64,000 bases of DNA from Prevotella sp. (GTDB taxonomy: Bacteria; Bacteroidota; Bacteroidia; Bacteroidales; Bacteroidaceae), in NCBI GenBank assembly GCA_022511075.1, contig JAFLSE010000014.1, positions 1 through 64,000 on the forward strand, given 5' to 3'. Below, piece after piece: positions 1-8,599 of the stretch; positions within the stretch are counted from its first letter, which is position 1, and each line of letters begins with the position of its first letter. The translations under genes and the position numbers were made by a program. A model generated the notes under the pieces. It was given only the letters and a program-made list of their open reading frames with translations. It was not told the origin of the DNA and did no database searches.

Positions 1-563
1 AGTACTGTGTCAACGTATGGCATTCCACCATACCATACTATCAACTCTTGGTGCCACCAAGCACGGAAGAAGTGCAGCTGTCCTTTTACGAAATTTTTCT
101 CTTCGGTTGTACCGTCAACAAACTTGTCGATATTCTCTAAACCTAAGTTTGCTATACGGATGCAATACCAAGCATGTTCCAAAGAATGCTTGAACTTATC
201 GTTAGAGGTTGGATCCAATTCAGCAGGATTACGATGCAGAAAGCTTTGATCGTCCTGATACCACCAACGATAGTCACCCAAATCAAAATGGGCTGTCTCA
301 TGGCTATCACCACCACCTGTGTTCATAAGTTCGTCTTCACCCCAGTTGAAAGTGCAGCACCAATAGTTGGATTCCTTATTAGGAATGCAGTTGTATATCT
401 GCTCCACAAATCCCTGAAAGTTGGTGAAGTTCTTGAAAGCTTCCTCTGCTCCCACTGTAGAATCAGGTTCCTTGTCCAAATAATCGGTACATGAGGTCGT
501 TCCCCAAGTAAGCGACAATATGGATGCACCTATTATTATATATTTATTAATAAACTTTTTCAT
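1..563 (-). CDS. SusD/RagB-like outer-membrane glycan-binding lipoprotein (partial, N-terminal part)
   Basis: The ATG on the minus strand (561-563) opens a frame that runs off the left edge of the window, so only about 187 N-terminal residues are visible. The first 25 residues are a lipoprotein signal ending in GTTSC, with Cys25 as the predicted lipidated residue. It is followed by CTDYLDKEPDS, a typical SusD start, and by the helical N-terminal region of the family. The gene begins 14 bases after the stop of a SusC receptor on the same strand, the standard susC-susD order. By family it would sit on the cell surface as the lid of the SusC channel and bind a glycan. The substrate cannot be told from the sequence. 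No frameshift is seen in the visible part. Confidence 0.88.
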   Translation of the reverse strand, partial: MKKFINKYIIIGASILSLTWGTTSCTDYLDKEPDSTVGAEEAFKNFTNFQGFVEQIYNCIPNKESNYWCCTFNWGEDELMNTGGGDSHETAHFDLGDYRWWYQDDQSFLHRNPAELDPTSNDKFKHSLEHAWYCIRIANLGLENIDKFVDGTTEEKNFVKGQLHFFRAWWHQELIVWYGGMPYVDTV

Positions 564-577
564 TGTTTCCTTAATGT

Positions 578-3500
578 TTAAAGATTGAACTTGAGACCGA
601 AGTTAATACGCTTCATTGTCGGATAGGCACCATTGCCGCCGCCAAATTCGCCAAGATTGCTCTCACGGTCGTCAGGCATCCTTGTCCAAAGCCAGAGGTT
701 GTTTCCGCTTACGAAAACCTTCAGGTCTTTTACGCCCATCTTATGTACCCATGGTTGTGTGAATGTATAGGCAATCTCGATATTCTTCAAACGGATATAA
801 GAACCGTCGCACAAATACTGCGTACCATAATAATATGTAGGCTTAGTGTTGAAACGTGGAGTTATAACGTCTGCATTATTATGATCTAAGCTCCACCATG
901 TGCCCTGGTCGTAGACATTTGCAAGCATCGGGTCTGCCAAGCTAATCATAGTTACGTCGCGCGTTACGTTGGTAACACCATAGAACTGTGCGAAGAAGCT
1001 GAAGCCTTTCCACTCGAAACCGATTGTTGCATTGTAAGTGTTCTGTGGTGTGCCTGTATAACCATAAGGTACATTATCGTTTACGTTGTCGATGACACCG
1101 TCACCGTTAAAGTCTACAATGTAGTAGTCACCTGGCAACTTTTGGTCATCGTTAGAGTCATGCTTTGGCGAACCATAAACCCAGTCGTATGATTGCATCA
1201 TACCCTTGTCGAGGAATGCGTGTGTCTGACCGATGGCATATCCTGCCTGCTTGCGATAGTTTGGCAAGAGAGGAGCATCATCCTTCTGCTCAATCTTGTT
1301 TACTGCGTGTGTCATGCTTGCATTCGCCCAAATGCGCATCTTGTTATTGAGCATTTTGTTGAAGCGCACCTCAATTTCATAACCTTTGGTAGAAACCTTA
1401 CCCAAGTTAGCAGTAGGTGCAGACTGTCCAAAGTAAGAAGGCATAGAGCGGTCATTACCACTTACAAGAATATCTGTACGCTTATCGTGGAAAATTTCGA
1501 CAGCACCTGCAAGGAGACCGCCAAACAGACCATAGTCGATACCTATGTTAGTCTTTCTAACCTTTTCCCAGTGAACATTTTCGTTACCCACGGTTGATTC
1601 ACGATAAAATACGTAAGGCGAACCACCTGTTGACATATTATTTGCATCGAAATTACCCGATGGGGTAATATCAAGCGAAGTACGCCCACCATATGCCCAC
1701 TGTGTCATATAGAGGAAACGCCCACCAACGTTGTCGTCACCAATCTCACCGTATGATGCACGAACCTTCAACATATCAATAATCTTTTTTTCGCGGAGAT
1801 ACTTCATAAATGGCTCTTCGCTGATCATCCAACCGATAGCCCCAGAGTTAAAGAATGCAAAGCGATTGTCCTTGCTAAACTTCTCAGAACCGTTGTAAGC
1901 ACCATTGTATTCAAGGAAATACCTATTATTATATGAGTAAGTAGTACGGAATACCCAGTCCTCACGATAAGCTGGAATCATTGAGCCTTGTGCATATTCC
2001 TGACGGGCGAAAACTCCCATGGCTGTAACATCATGCTTGCCAAACTCACGAGCCCAGTTTAATTGCAACTGATAGTTAAGGTTGCGCTGTGTAGCCCAGT
2101 TATTTACTGCACCACCTTGTGTAGACCACTTGTTTCCCATAGAATAGTCGAAACGATCATAAGCCTCGTATGCTGACTTATAGTTAACGTCACCAGTCTC
2201 TGGGTCAATCCACTTGTACTGTGGGTCGTTGTAGAGGTCGTTGATACCACGTTGGTCTTCGTTGAAGGTGTTGTCCCATGCTATCATACCTCTTGCACTT
2301 AAACCTTTGGTTATGAAACTGAGATCTTGTTCCAAAACAAAGTCGGTGGTAATGCGTGTTGTAGTGATATGGCGTGTTCCACCGAGAGCCACGGTAACCG
2401 CAGCGTTGCTCACGTTTGTAGAACCGGGAAGATATCCCCAAGAACCGTCACTATACTTAGGCAGGAAAGCATCAGGAGAGATGTTATATACACCTGCCCA
2501 CTGCTGTGAAATCTGCCAGTCGCTGTTTACCACATTGTTCCACGGAGTTGTACGTTTGCCGTTTGAACCGGCGATGTTCACCTTGAAAACAGTGGTCTTT
2601 GTGATATTGAAATCAAGATTTGAACGCACGTTCACGCGATTATATCCATAACCAGTACTGTATTGACGACCGTTTCCGAAATCCCTGTAAAGGTCACCTT
2701 CGCTCACGAAGTCAAGACCAGCAAAGTATTTTACGAATTTTGTACCGCCTGCCACATTGAGGTTGGCGTTATAAGACATTGTGTAGTCCTTGAAAAGTGC
2801 ATCCTGCCAATCAACGTTAGGATAACGCTCACGCTGCTCCAACGTTGTCTGGTTGCGATAGTTCTCAATGAAACTCATAGGCTTCATATACGACCAGCTT
2901 GACGGAGAGAGGTTCAGTTCGTGCTCAACAGCCACGTTACGAGCCACCATTGCATCGTAAGAGTCGTACTTGTCTGGCAACTTTGAAGGAATCTTCATGA
3001 TAGCGTTTGCAGAAACGCTAATCTGAGCCTTACCCTCCTGTCCGCGCTTGGTTGTGATAAGGATAACACCATTTGCACCCTTCACACCGTAAACGGCTGT
3101 TGCAGAAGCATCTTTCAGCACGGAGATTGTTGCTACCGACTGTATGTCAACACTTGACATTGGACGCTCGATACCGTCTACCAACACCAACGGAGCAGAG
3201 TTGTTCCAAGAAGAAGCACCACGAATGACAATCTGAGGCTCTTCATCACCAGGCATACCGCTTGATGCAGTAGTAATAACACCTGGCAAGTTACCTGTCA
3301 GTGCAGCACCGATGTCGGTGATACCTGCGGCACGCTCCAGAACTTCGCCTGTCGTCTGGGTGATAGCACCCACCACAGAGGCTTTCTTCTGCTGTCCATA
3401 ACCTACGACAATCACCTCATTAAGGGTGGCGTTGTCGTCCTCGAGAACGATTCGCAAAGAAGATGTGTTGCCTGAAAGACGCACTTCCTTGGTCTGCATT

Positions 3501-3757
3501 CCCACGTAAGAAACTACCAGCACAGTCTGCTGACTTGGCACTTGAAGGGAGAAGTTTCCGTCGAAATCGGAAATTGTTCCTTGACCTGCCTTGCCTTTAA
3601 TCATAATGCTGGCTCCAATGACGGGATCACCTTGGGTGTCCATCACCTTTCCTTTCACGGCAATACCATTCTGCTGAGCCATGGCGTATGCACCACCCAG
3701 CATAAAGATAAATGCCACGATAAGGATTCGTTCGATAAAGGTTTTTACTTTTTCCAT
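578..3757 (-). CDS. SusC/RagA family TonB-dependent outer-membrane receptor
   Basis: 1059 residues, normal for SusC. Residues 1-28 form a signal peptide ending in AMAQQ. Next comes a carboxypeptidase-regulatory-like beta-sandwich (about 32-112, with GDPVIGASIMIKG and the SYVGMQT strand), then the plug domain (about 130-235, with VVGYGQQKKASVVGA and SVLKDASATAVYGVKGANG), then a long beta-barrel ending in FGLKFNL with a terminal aromatic strand. The start at 3757 is preferred because the two ATGs just upstream run straight into a TAG. Partnered with the partial susD-like gene 14 bases downstream, it should import a TonB-energised substrate, probably an oligosaccharide. No glycosidase or regulator is visible beside it, so substrate is unknown. 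Any further genes of this locus lie to the left of the window. Confidence 0.95.
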   Translation of the reverse strand: MEKVKTFIERILIVAFIFMLGGAYAMAQQNGIAVKGKVMDTQGDPVIGASIMIKGKAGQGTISDFDGNFSLQVPSQQTVLVVSYVGMQTKEVRLSGNTSSLRIVLEDDNATLNEVIVVGYGQQKKASVVGAITQTTGEVLERAAGITDIGAALTGNLPGVITTASSGMPGDEEPQIVIRGASSWNNSAPLVLVDGIERPMSSVDIQSVATISVLKDASATAVYGVKGANGVILITTKRGQEGKAQISVSANAIMKIPSKLPDKYDSYDAMVARNVAVEHELNLSPSSWSYMKPMSFIENYRNQTTLEQRERYPNVDWQDALFKDYTMSYNANLNVAGGTKFVKYFAGLDFVSEGDLYRDFGNGRQYSTGYGYNRVNVRSNLDFNITKTTVFKVNIAGSNGKRTTPWNNVVNSDWQISQQWAGVYNISPDAFLPKYSDGSWGYLPGSTNVSNAAVTVALGGTRHITTTRITTDFVLEQDLSFITKGLSARGMIAWDNTFNEDQRGINDLYNDPQYKWIDPETGDVNYKSAYEAYDRFDYSMGNKWSTQGGAVNNWATQRNLNYQLQLNWAREFGKHDVTAMGVFARQEYAQGSMIPAYREDWVFRTTYSYNNRYFLEYNGAYNGSEKFSKDNRFAFFNSGAIGWMISEEPFMKYLREKKIIDMLKVRASYGEIGDDNVGGRFLYMTQWAYGGRTSLDITPSGNFDANNMSTGGSPYVFYRESTVGNENVHWEKVRKTNIGIDYGLFGGLLAGAVEIFHDKRTDILVSGNDRSMPSYFGQSAPTANLGKVSTKGYEIEVRFNKMLNNKMRIWANASMTHAVNKIEQKDDAPLLPNYRKQAGYAIGQTHAFLDKGMMQSYDWVYGSPKHDSNDDQKLPGDYYIVDFNGDGVIDNVNDNVPYGYTGTPQNTYNATIGFEWKGFSFFAQFYGVTNVTRDVTMISLADPMLANVYDQGTWWSLDHNNADVITPRFNTKPTYYYGTQYLCDGSYIRLKNIEIAYTFTQPWVHKMGVKDLKVFVSGNNLWLWTRMPDDRESNLGEFGGGNGAYPTMKRINFGLKFNL

Positions 3758-3829
3758 TCTACATGGTCATTTTTTGTTAATTTTATTTAGTTAGTTTATG
3801 CTTTTAACCGTATTTCACGATTCTGCACG

Positions 3830-3837
3830 CAAAGTTA
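3830..3837 (-). promoter_or_regulatory. Bacteroidetes-type -7 box for the susC-like gene
   Basis: TAACTTTG on the minus strand matches TAnnTTTG and lies about 73 bases upstream of the susC start at 3757. No clear TTTG -33 box is seen at the expected distance, so the promoter may need an activator. Confidence 0.5.
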
Positions 3838-4084
3838 TATTATTTTTTATAATACATTATTACATAATATAACACAGGCTTTTTCTCATGTAACATTTGT
3901 GCATAAATCTACCATTTATTGTTAAAAAGTATGTTCTATGTAACTTTTCGCATTAACAAATCTTTGTTTTATCAACACATATTTGATGTTTGCCGAGCAC
4001 ATAAAAAGATGTCCTACTTTGACCTTTCTGCTGACGTGAAATATCATATCTTTTGTTAATTTTGTGTTAAATGCAAGTAAAACC

Positions 4085-4115
4085 TTTGTGCCATTTGCAA
4101 AAATGTTTACCTTTG
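4085..4115 (+). promoter_or_regulatory. Promoter for greA and its leader RNA
   Basis: TTTG at 4085-4088, a 19-base spacer and TACCTTTG at 4108-4115 together match the Bacteroidetes consensus. Transcription should start near 4122, giving a leader of about 150 nt before the greA ATG at 4276. No second TAnnTTTG box is seen between 4183 and 4275. Confidence 0.7.
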
Positions 4116-4143
4116 CATAAAATATAAAAGCACAGCAAATGTG

Positions 4144-4182
4144 GGGATTCCGACGAAAGACGTGTCGGGATTCTATTTTTTT
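4144..4182 (+). terminator. Intrinsic terminator-like hairpin inside the greA leader
   Basis: An 11-base-pair stem (4144-4154 with 4164-4174, a few G-U pairs) and a 9-nt loop are followed by TATTTTTTTG (T run 4176-4182). It lies about 60 nt after the predicted start site and 93 nt before the greA ATG. As drawn it would end a short RNA of about 60 nt, or act as an attenuator of greA. Confidence 0.65.
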
Positions 4183-4275
4183 GATTGTCACGCCATCCTA
4201 TAACAAGGAGTTGAGACAATATATAATAATGTGAATAACTAAACAAAATAAAACAAATTTAAAAACGATACAATT

Positions 4276-4746
4276 ATGGCATATATGTCACAAGAAGGCT
4301 ACGACAAGATGGTAGCCGAACTTAAACGACTGGAAAGCGTGGAGCGCCCCAAAGCGTCTGCGGCAATAGCAGAGGCACGCGACAAGGGCGACCTTAGCGA
4401 AAACTCGGAGTATGACGCAGCAAAGGAGGCTCAGGGCCATCTCGAAGCAAAGATAAACCAACTGAAACTCGCCATACAGGAGGCAAAGATTGTGGATGTG
4501 TCGAGACTTAGCACCGACACTGTGCAGATTCTCACAAAGGTGGAAATGACAAATCTCGTGACTAAAGCGAAGATGACTTATACAATCGTAAGTGAAAACG
4601 AGGCAAACCTGCGTGAAGGCAAGATTTCCATAAAGACTCCTATTGCGCAGGGATTGCTCGGAAAGAAAGAGGGCGACGAGGCAGAGATAAAGATACCAAG
4701 CGGAATTGTGCGTCTGCGCATAGAGAAGATTAGTCTCGCTGAATAA
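4276..4746 (+). CDS. greA: Transcription elongation factor GreA
   Basis: 156 residues, the usual GreA length. The N-terminal coiled-coil (about 1-75) carries the two acidic tip residues in the segment GDLSENSEYDAAK, the hallmark that reaches into the RNA polymerase secondary channel and stimulates cleavage of backtracked RNA. The C-terminal domain (about 80-156) has the conserved stretch SIKTPIAQGLLGKKEGDEAE. It is followed after 36 bases by a HIT-family gene and probably co-transcribed with it. The only recognisable promoter lies upstream of a terminator-like hairpin in the leader, so expression may be attenuated. Confidence 0.96.
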   Translation: MAYMSQEGYDKMVAELKRLESVERPKASAAIAEARDKGDLSENSEYDAAKEAQGHLEAKINQLKLAIQEAKIVDVSRLSTDTVQILTKVEMTNLVTKAKMTYTIVSENEANLREGKISIKTPIAQGLLGKKEGDEAEIKIPSGIVRLRIEKISLAE

Positions 4747-4782
4747 CCGGATATAGGAATGTAATCATAAAACAGAAACATT

Positions 4783-5172
4783 ATGTCAATATTCTCAAAG
4801 ATTGCCGCAGGTGAGATACCAAGTTACAAGGTGGCAGAAAACGAAAAGTTCTATGCCTTCCTCGACATTAACCCATTGGTAAAGGGTCACACTCTCGTGA
4901 TTCCTCGCGAGGAGACCGACTATATTTTTGACCTCAGCGACGACGACCTTGCAGAAATGACGGTCTTTGCAAAGCAAGTGGCTGTAGCAATAAAGAAGGC
5001 TTTCCCCTGCATAAAGGTGGGAATGGCGGTGCTCGGACTTGAAGTGCCCCACGCACATATTCATCTTGTGCCCATGCAGAGCGAAAAGGATATGCTTTTC
5101 AGCAATCCGAAACTGAAGCTTACGGAAGAGGAATTTAAGGAGATAGCTGCAAAGATTGCCGCAGAGATGTAA
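4783..5172 (+). CDS. HIT family nucleotide-binding hydrolase
   Basis: 129 residues, typical of bacterial HIT proteins. The family signature HAHIHLVP lies near residues 89-96, with the central histidine expected to act as nucleophile on the phosphate of AMP-linked substrates. The N-terminal block SIFSKIAAGEIPSYKVAE and the segment KGHTLVIPREE are also typical of the branch. The physiological substrate in Bacteroidetes is not known; adenosine phosphoramidate or dinucleoside polyphosphates are the family possibilities. The gene sits 36 bases behind greA on the same strand and ends at a strong terminator shared with the convergent gene. Confidence 0.9.
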   Translation: MSIFSKIAAGEIPSYKVAENEKFYAFLDINPLVKGHTLVIPREETDYIFDLSDDDLAEMTVFAKQVAVAIKKAFPCIKVGMAVLGLEVPHAHIHLVPMQSEKDMLFSNPKLKLTEEEFKEIAAKIAAEM

Positions 5173-5196
5173 GTAAATCCTTTATATAATATAAAT

Positions 5197-5231
5197 AAGG
5201 TGGGGAGTCAGATGTACTCCTCACCTTTTTT
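5197..5231 (+). terminator. Terminator after the HIT gene, overlapping the 3' end of the convergent gene
   Basis: A 12-base-pair stem (5197-5208 with 5216-5227, one G-U) with a 7-nt loop is followed by six T residues. The stop codon and last codons of the convergent minus-strand gene (stop 5208-5210) lie inside this hairpin, so coding sequence and terminator share bases. Confidence 0.75.
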
Positions 5232-6326
5232 CATTTGTATGTCGTTTAAGTATTTCTTTATCATTGCCGACGAATCTTCCTTTGGACAGATAAGCAATAC
5301 ATTGTCGTGCTCTGCCACGATATAGTCGTCCAAACCGTGAATTATAGCCAAACGTCCGTGGGGCATCTTTACTACGCACCCCTTGCTTTCGCGCATCACG
5401 GCATCGGTGTCTATTAGTACATTGTCGGTATCTGAGCGTTTTTTGCACTCATAGATGCTGTGCCATGTGCCGAGGTCTGCCCATCCGAAGTTACACTTCA
5501 TCACTTCCACATCCTCTGTACGCTCAAGAACTCCGTTGTCTATCGATATGTTCGGGTACATCGAATACTTGTCGTCTATGAATGTCTGCTCTGCACCTTG
5601 CGCCATATTCAGTGCGTCTATAACGCCCGTGCCTTTCAACTCTGCATCGAAAAGAGCGTTTATGCGTTTCACTAAATATTTTGCATCGGCAAGAAATAGT
5701 CCTGTGTTCCACAGAAACTCACCATTGTCGACGAACATCTGCGCAAACTCGCGGTCAGGCTTCTCTACGAACGACTGTACCTTGTACACACTTTCCATCT
5801 TCGCCTCCTCGCCCATTTGTATGTATCCGTAGCCTGGCTCAGGGCGTGTGGGTGTTACTCCCATAGCCAACAATACTTCTCGCTCGCCCACATAGTCAAG
5901 TGCTCTCAGCACATCGTCGGCAAAGCGTGCCTCGTTCGTAACATGCTGGTCGCTCGGCGTTACAATCACCCTTGCTTTGCTGTTCCTGCGGCAAATCTTC
6001 ATTCCTGCCCACGACACCGACGGTCCTGTGTTCCTATTCACGGGCTCTATCATGAAATTTCCTTCGGGCACATCAGGTAACTGTTCCCTAATGATGTGTA
6101 TATATTCCTTTACAGTGCTTATCAGTATGTTTTGCCTCGGCATCAGCCTTGCAAAGCGGTCGTAGGTCTGTTGCAGTTGTGTCCTGCCGTTACCGAAAAA
6201 GTCCAGGAATTGTTTGGGCATCTCTGCTCTACTGCAGGGCCACAGTCTCCTTCCCTTTCCGCCGGCAAGTATTATACAATAGTTGTTTTGGTTTGTTTCA
6301 AGTTTATTCATAATATTAAATAGCAT
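5208..6326 (-). CDS. manC: Mannose-1-phosphate guanylyltransferase
   Basis: 372 residues, matching the short single-domain form without the C-terminal isomerase found in bifunctional enzymes. The nucleotide-binding loop ILAGGKGRRLWPCSR lies near residues 19-33. Further family motifs are EPVNRNTGPS, the TPSDQHV segment and SFVEKPD for sugar-phosphate binding. It makes GDP-mannose from mannose-1-phosphate and GTP, a precursor for mannose or fucose in surface glycans and protein O-glycans. Two in-frame ATGs are possible, 6326 and 6311; the second gives MNKLETN and fits the family slightly better. It is a monocistronic gene, convergent with the HIT gene. Confidence 0.92.
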   Translation of the reverse strand: MLFNIMNKLETNQNNYCIILAGGKGRRLWPCSRAEMPKQFLDFFGNGRTQLQQTYDRFARLMPRQNILISTVKEYIHIIREQLPDVPEGNFMIEPVNRNTGPSVSWAGMKICRRNSKARVIVTPSDQHVTNEARFADDVLRALDYVGEREVLLAMGVTPTRPEPGYGYIQMGEEAKMESVYKVQSFVEKPDREFAQMFVDNGEFLWNTGLFLADAKYLVKRINALFDAELKGTGVIDALNMAQGAEQTFIDDKYSMYPNISIDNGVLERTEDVEVMKCNFGWADLGTWHSIYECKKRSDTDNVLIDTDAVMRESKGCVVKMPHGRLAIIHGLDDYIVAEHDNVLLICPKEDSSAMIKKYLNDIQMKKGEEYI

Positions 6327-6400
6327 CTTAGGTTTTAGGGCACTAAATTACAAATAAAAACCGAAATCTCCATAACTTATTAAACATTTTTACGAAAATA

Positions 6401-6432
6401 TTTGGTATTAATAAAAAATATGCGTACCTTTG
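6401..6432 (+). promoter_or_regulatory. Promoter of tRNA-Leu
   Basis: TTTG (6401-6404), a 20-base spacer and TACCTTTG (6425-6432) form a full-consensus Bacteroidetes promoter. Transcription should begin near 6439, about 30 bases before the mature tRNA. Confidence 0.75.
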
Positions 6433-6468
6433 CACCCGATTGAGACAAAAGTCGCTTTCAAACGACTT

Positions 6469-6550
6469 GCCCAGATGGCGGAATCGGTAGACGCGCTGGT
6501 CTCAAACACCAGTGGGGCAACCCGTGCCGGTTCGACCCCGGCTCTGGGTA
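6469..6550 (+). tRNA. tRNA-Leu (anticodon CAA)
   Basis: 82 nt that fold as a class II tRNA. The acceptor arm pairs 6469-6475 with 6543-6549 (one G-U) and A6550 is the discriminator. The anticodon stem CTGGT/ACCAG encloses the loop CTCAAAC with anticodon CAA, reading UUG. A long variable arm (GGGGCAACCC) and a T-arm GCCGG-TTCGACC-CCGGC are present. The 3' CCA is not encoded. Confidence 0.97.
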
Positions 6551-6563
6551 CAAAGTATAAGAG

Positions 6564-6597
6564 ATCTCCTGTAGACAATACGTTTACAGGAGATTTT
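6564..6597 (+). terminator. Terminator after tRNA-Leu
   Basis: A perfect 10-base-pair stem, 6564-6573 with 6585-6594, with an 11-nt loop and a short T run. It lies 14 bases after the tRNA and 38 bases before the next start codon. Confidence 0.7.
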
Positions 6598-6634
6598 AAT
6601 AAACAAAATAATTATAACTAAAAACTACAGTAGA

Positions 6635-8434
6635 ATGAAAAAACTATTAGTTTCAGCCGTTTTTCTTTTAATGGGAATAGCAGCTTCATTTGCGGAAGCA
6701 ATAGAAAGAAGTGTAACTTATAATGTAAGTTCAACAGGAGAAATAACGGTAACAGGAGATGAACTATCCGGTAGAGAAGTAGAATTTAAAAACACCTATG
6801 GAAATAGTAACCGAATGACAGCAGGAAATAAAACTATATTTAATGTCAAAAATTTCGGTGAATATACTATAACGGGGCTGACTTTACGTATGTATTCTAA
6901 TCCGAGCAGTGGTTCTGGAAAATTTTATTTTAAGATAGGTGATAAGACAATAGCTGAAATTTCAAGTTCCACAACTTTTAATAAATGGTATGATAATGAA
7001 AAATATACAAGTACGCCTACAAATATTAGTGTTTTATTTAATAATGATTATAAAAAAGGATATGATGTTGCAGTAAATGAAAATTTAGAAATAATGATAG
7101 AATCAACTGATGGTTCTTTATTTATAGCAGGTTATACTATAATTTATCAAAAAACAGAGGGGATCGTTGATGCACCAATGATAGTATTAGCAAAAGGAGA
7201 TGTCTTTTATAGAAAACAACAAATCAATGTTTTTTGTGAAGCAGATGTTGATGTAATATATTTCACGACTGACGGCACAGAGCCTACGACAGCATCGCAG
7301 AAATATGATGAGAATGTTCCTATATATATAGATAAAGAAACTACTATTAAAGCATTTGCTGTTAAAGGTGACGAGCAAACTAAAGTTAGTATTAAAACGT
7401 TTAAAAAAGAACCTATAAAAGCTATTGTTGCACATTATACTAATAATGATGATATTTATTATGGAATGACAAAGACCAATCTTTCTGGACATCTTGCACC
7501 CAAAGCATGTACTATATATAATAATGTTGTTCCATGTAATCCAGAAGACTTTTTGACTTATGCCTGGCGATTCAATGATGATGGCAAAATACAAGATTGT
7601 GAATCACTCAAATATTTACTATATACAAAAGATAAAGATGATAAAAATACAGATATACAATTAAATGAAGAAAGTGACACAAAATGGATTTTATCGGGTA
7701 CAGATATCATTCCAACAAATAATAGTGAGAGACTTTTGAGCTATTACAGTTCTTACTCAAATAAGTATTTTGGTGCTTATAAAAAAACTGCATCAGGTAG
7801 CTATCCTGCCTATCCTTTAGATTTAGTCAAGGGTTACACTCGTGACGGCTTGTCACCAAACAAAATAGGAACTATATGCCTTCCGTATGATGTATTGAAT
7901 GATGATAGAATGGGGGCAACATTTTATAATATATTAGGCAAGAAAACGGATGAAAATAACAATGTCGTATCGTTAATTTTGGAAGAAGAAACAGAAACAC
8001 TGATAGCAGGAAAACCATATATCTTTGAGGCAACGGACTATGCGCTGTGCTGTATGTATTTGGATTATGTAGACAAAGAGGATGCTGCACAGGCAGGTAA
8101 TCATAACGGACTTTACGGAAGTTTGGAAGGAACAAGTGTAAATAGAGGAATGTATCTTATTACTGAAAATAAGATTGTGAAATGTGGTGATAATTGCTCG
8201 ATATCTGCTAACAGGGCTTATATCGATATGAGTAAAGTTCCCACATTTAATGGTGTACAACAAGTGTTTAGTCACACGCTTAGTTTATCCGCAGACGACG
8301 AAGCAACGGGTATAAGCAGCACAACATTCGAAAACCAAGACAACACAATTATTTACAATATGCAGGGACAACGTGTGGTTACTCCCTCAAAAGGAGTGTA
8401 TATTGTTAACGGCAAAAAGACAATTATTAAATAA
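6635..8434 (+). CDS. AT-rich secreted protein with chitobiase C-terminal-type domain and sorting-like tail
   Basis: 599 residues. A signal peptide spans about 1-20 (MKKLLVSAVFLLMGIAASFA). Residues about 185-255 resemble the chitobiase/hexosaminidase C-terminal domain, with the telltale YFTTDGTEPTTAS. The last 40 residues (NTIIYNMQGQRVV, then GVYIVNGKKTIIK) look like the C-terminal module common in Bacteroidetes secreted proteins and similar to type A type-IX secretion signals. The middle is not recognised. Base composition is strikingly AT-rich compared with neighbours, with many AAA, ATA and TTT codons, which suggests acquisition or weak selection. It has no clear TAnnTTTG promoter of its own. 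Function unknown; surface or extracellular location is inferred. Confidence 0.85.
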   Translation: MKKLLVSAVFLLMGIAASFAEAIERSVTYNVSSTGEITVTGDELSGREVEFKNTYGNSNRMTAGNKTIFNVKNFGEYTITGLTLRMYSNPSSGSGKFYFKIGDKTIAEISSSTTFNKWYDNEKYTSTPTNISVLFNNDYKKGYDVAVNENLEIMIESTDGSLFIAGYTIIYQKTEGIVDAPMIVLAKGDVFYRKQQINVFCEADVDVIYFTTDGTEPTTASQKYDENVPIYIDKETTIKAFAVKGDEQTKVSIKTFKKEPIKAIVAHYTNNDDIYYGMTKTNLSGHLAPKACTIYNNVVPCNPEDFLTYAWRFNDDGKIQDCESLKYLLYTKDKDDKNTDIQLNEESDTKWILSGTDIIPTNNSERLLSYYSSYSNKYFGAYKKTASGSYPAYPLDLVKGYTRDGLSPNKIGTICLPYDVLNDDRMGATFYNILGKKTDENNNVVSLILEEETETLIAGKPYIFEATDYALCCMYLDYVDKEDAAQAGNHNGLYGSLEGTSVNRGMYLITENKIVKCGDNCSISANRAYIDMSKVPTFNGVQQVFSHTLSLSADDEATGISSTTFENQDNTIIYNMQGQRVVTPSKGVYIVNGKKTIIK

Positions 8435-8455
8435 ATACTAAAAACAATAGCGAAA

Positions 8456-8599
8456 ATGAAAAGAAAATATGTAAATCCAGAAATAACCGTTATAAGAATT
8501 GAAAGCGATATGCTATTGGCAACAAGTCTTGAAACAAAATCAAGAAAAAGAATTGATGATATTGACGATGATATTTTTGATGGTATATCAGGCGACTGA
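8456..8599 (+). CDS. Small peptide of 47 residues, unknown function
   Basis: An ATG 21 bases after the secreted-protein stop opens a 47-codon frame. The peptide begins MKRKYVNPEITVIRIESDML, then LLATS, then a lysine/arginine patch and an acidic tail DDIDDDIFDGISGD. The pattern (basic start, YxxP, alternating hydrophobic strand, LLAxS, acidic end) resembles short unannotated peptides I recall from other Bacteroidales genomes, but I cannot name a family. It shares the AT-rich composition of the preceding gene and lies upstream of a strong terminator, so the two are probably one transcript. No signal peptide or membrane segment is seen. Confidence 0.6.
   Translation: MKRKYVNPEITVIRIESDMLLATSLETKSRKRIDDIDDDIFDGISGD

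Larger units (their letters stand above)
3758..4275. other. Long divergent intergenic region between susC-like gene and greA
   Basis: 518 bases without a convincing protein gene. It holds the minus-strand susC promoter (3830-3837), the plus-strand greA promoter (4085-4115) and a terminator-like hairpin in the greA leader (4144-4182). The stretch 3840-4080 is very AT-rich. An 89-codon minus-strand frame (3922-4191) runs antisense across the greA promoter and hairpin, has no recognisable protein features and is not accepted as a gene. Confidence 0.7.

Noticed and set aside
3922..4191. 89-codon minus-strand frame in the greA leader region
   Set aside because: It has no recognisable motif, no promoter box, and spans the greA promoter and hairpin in antisense; AT-rich DNA gives such frames by chance.
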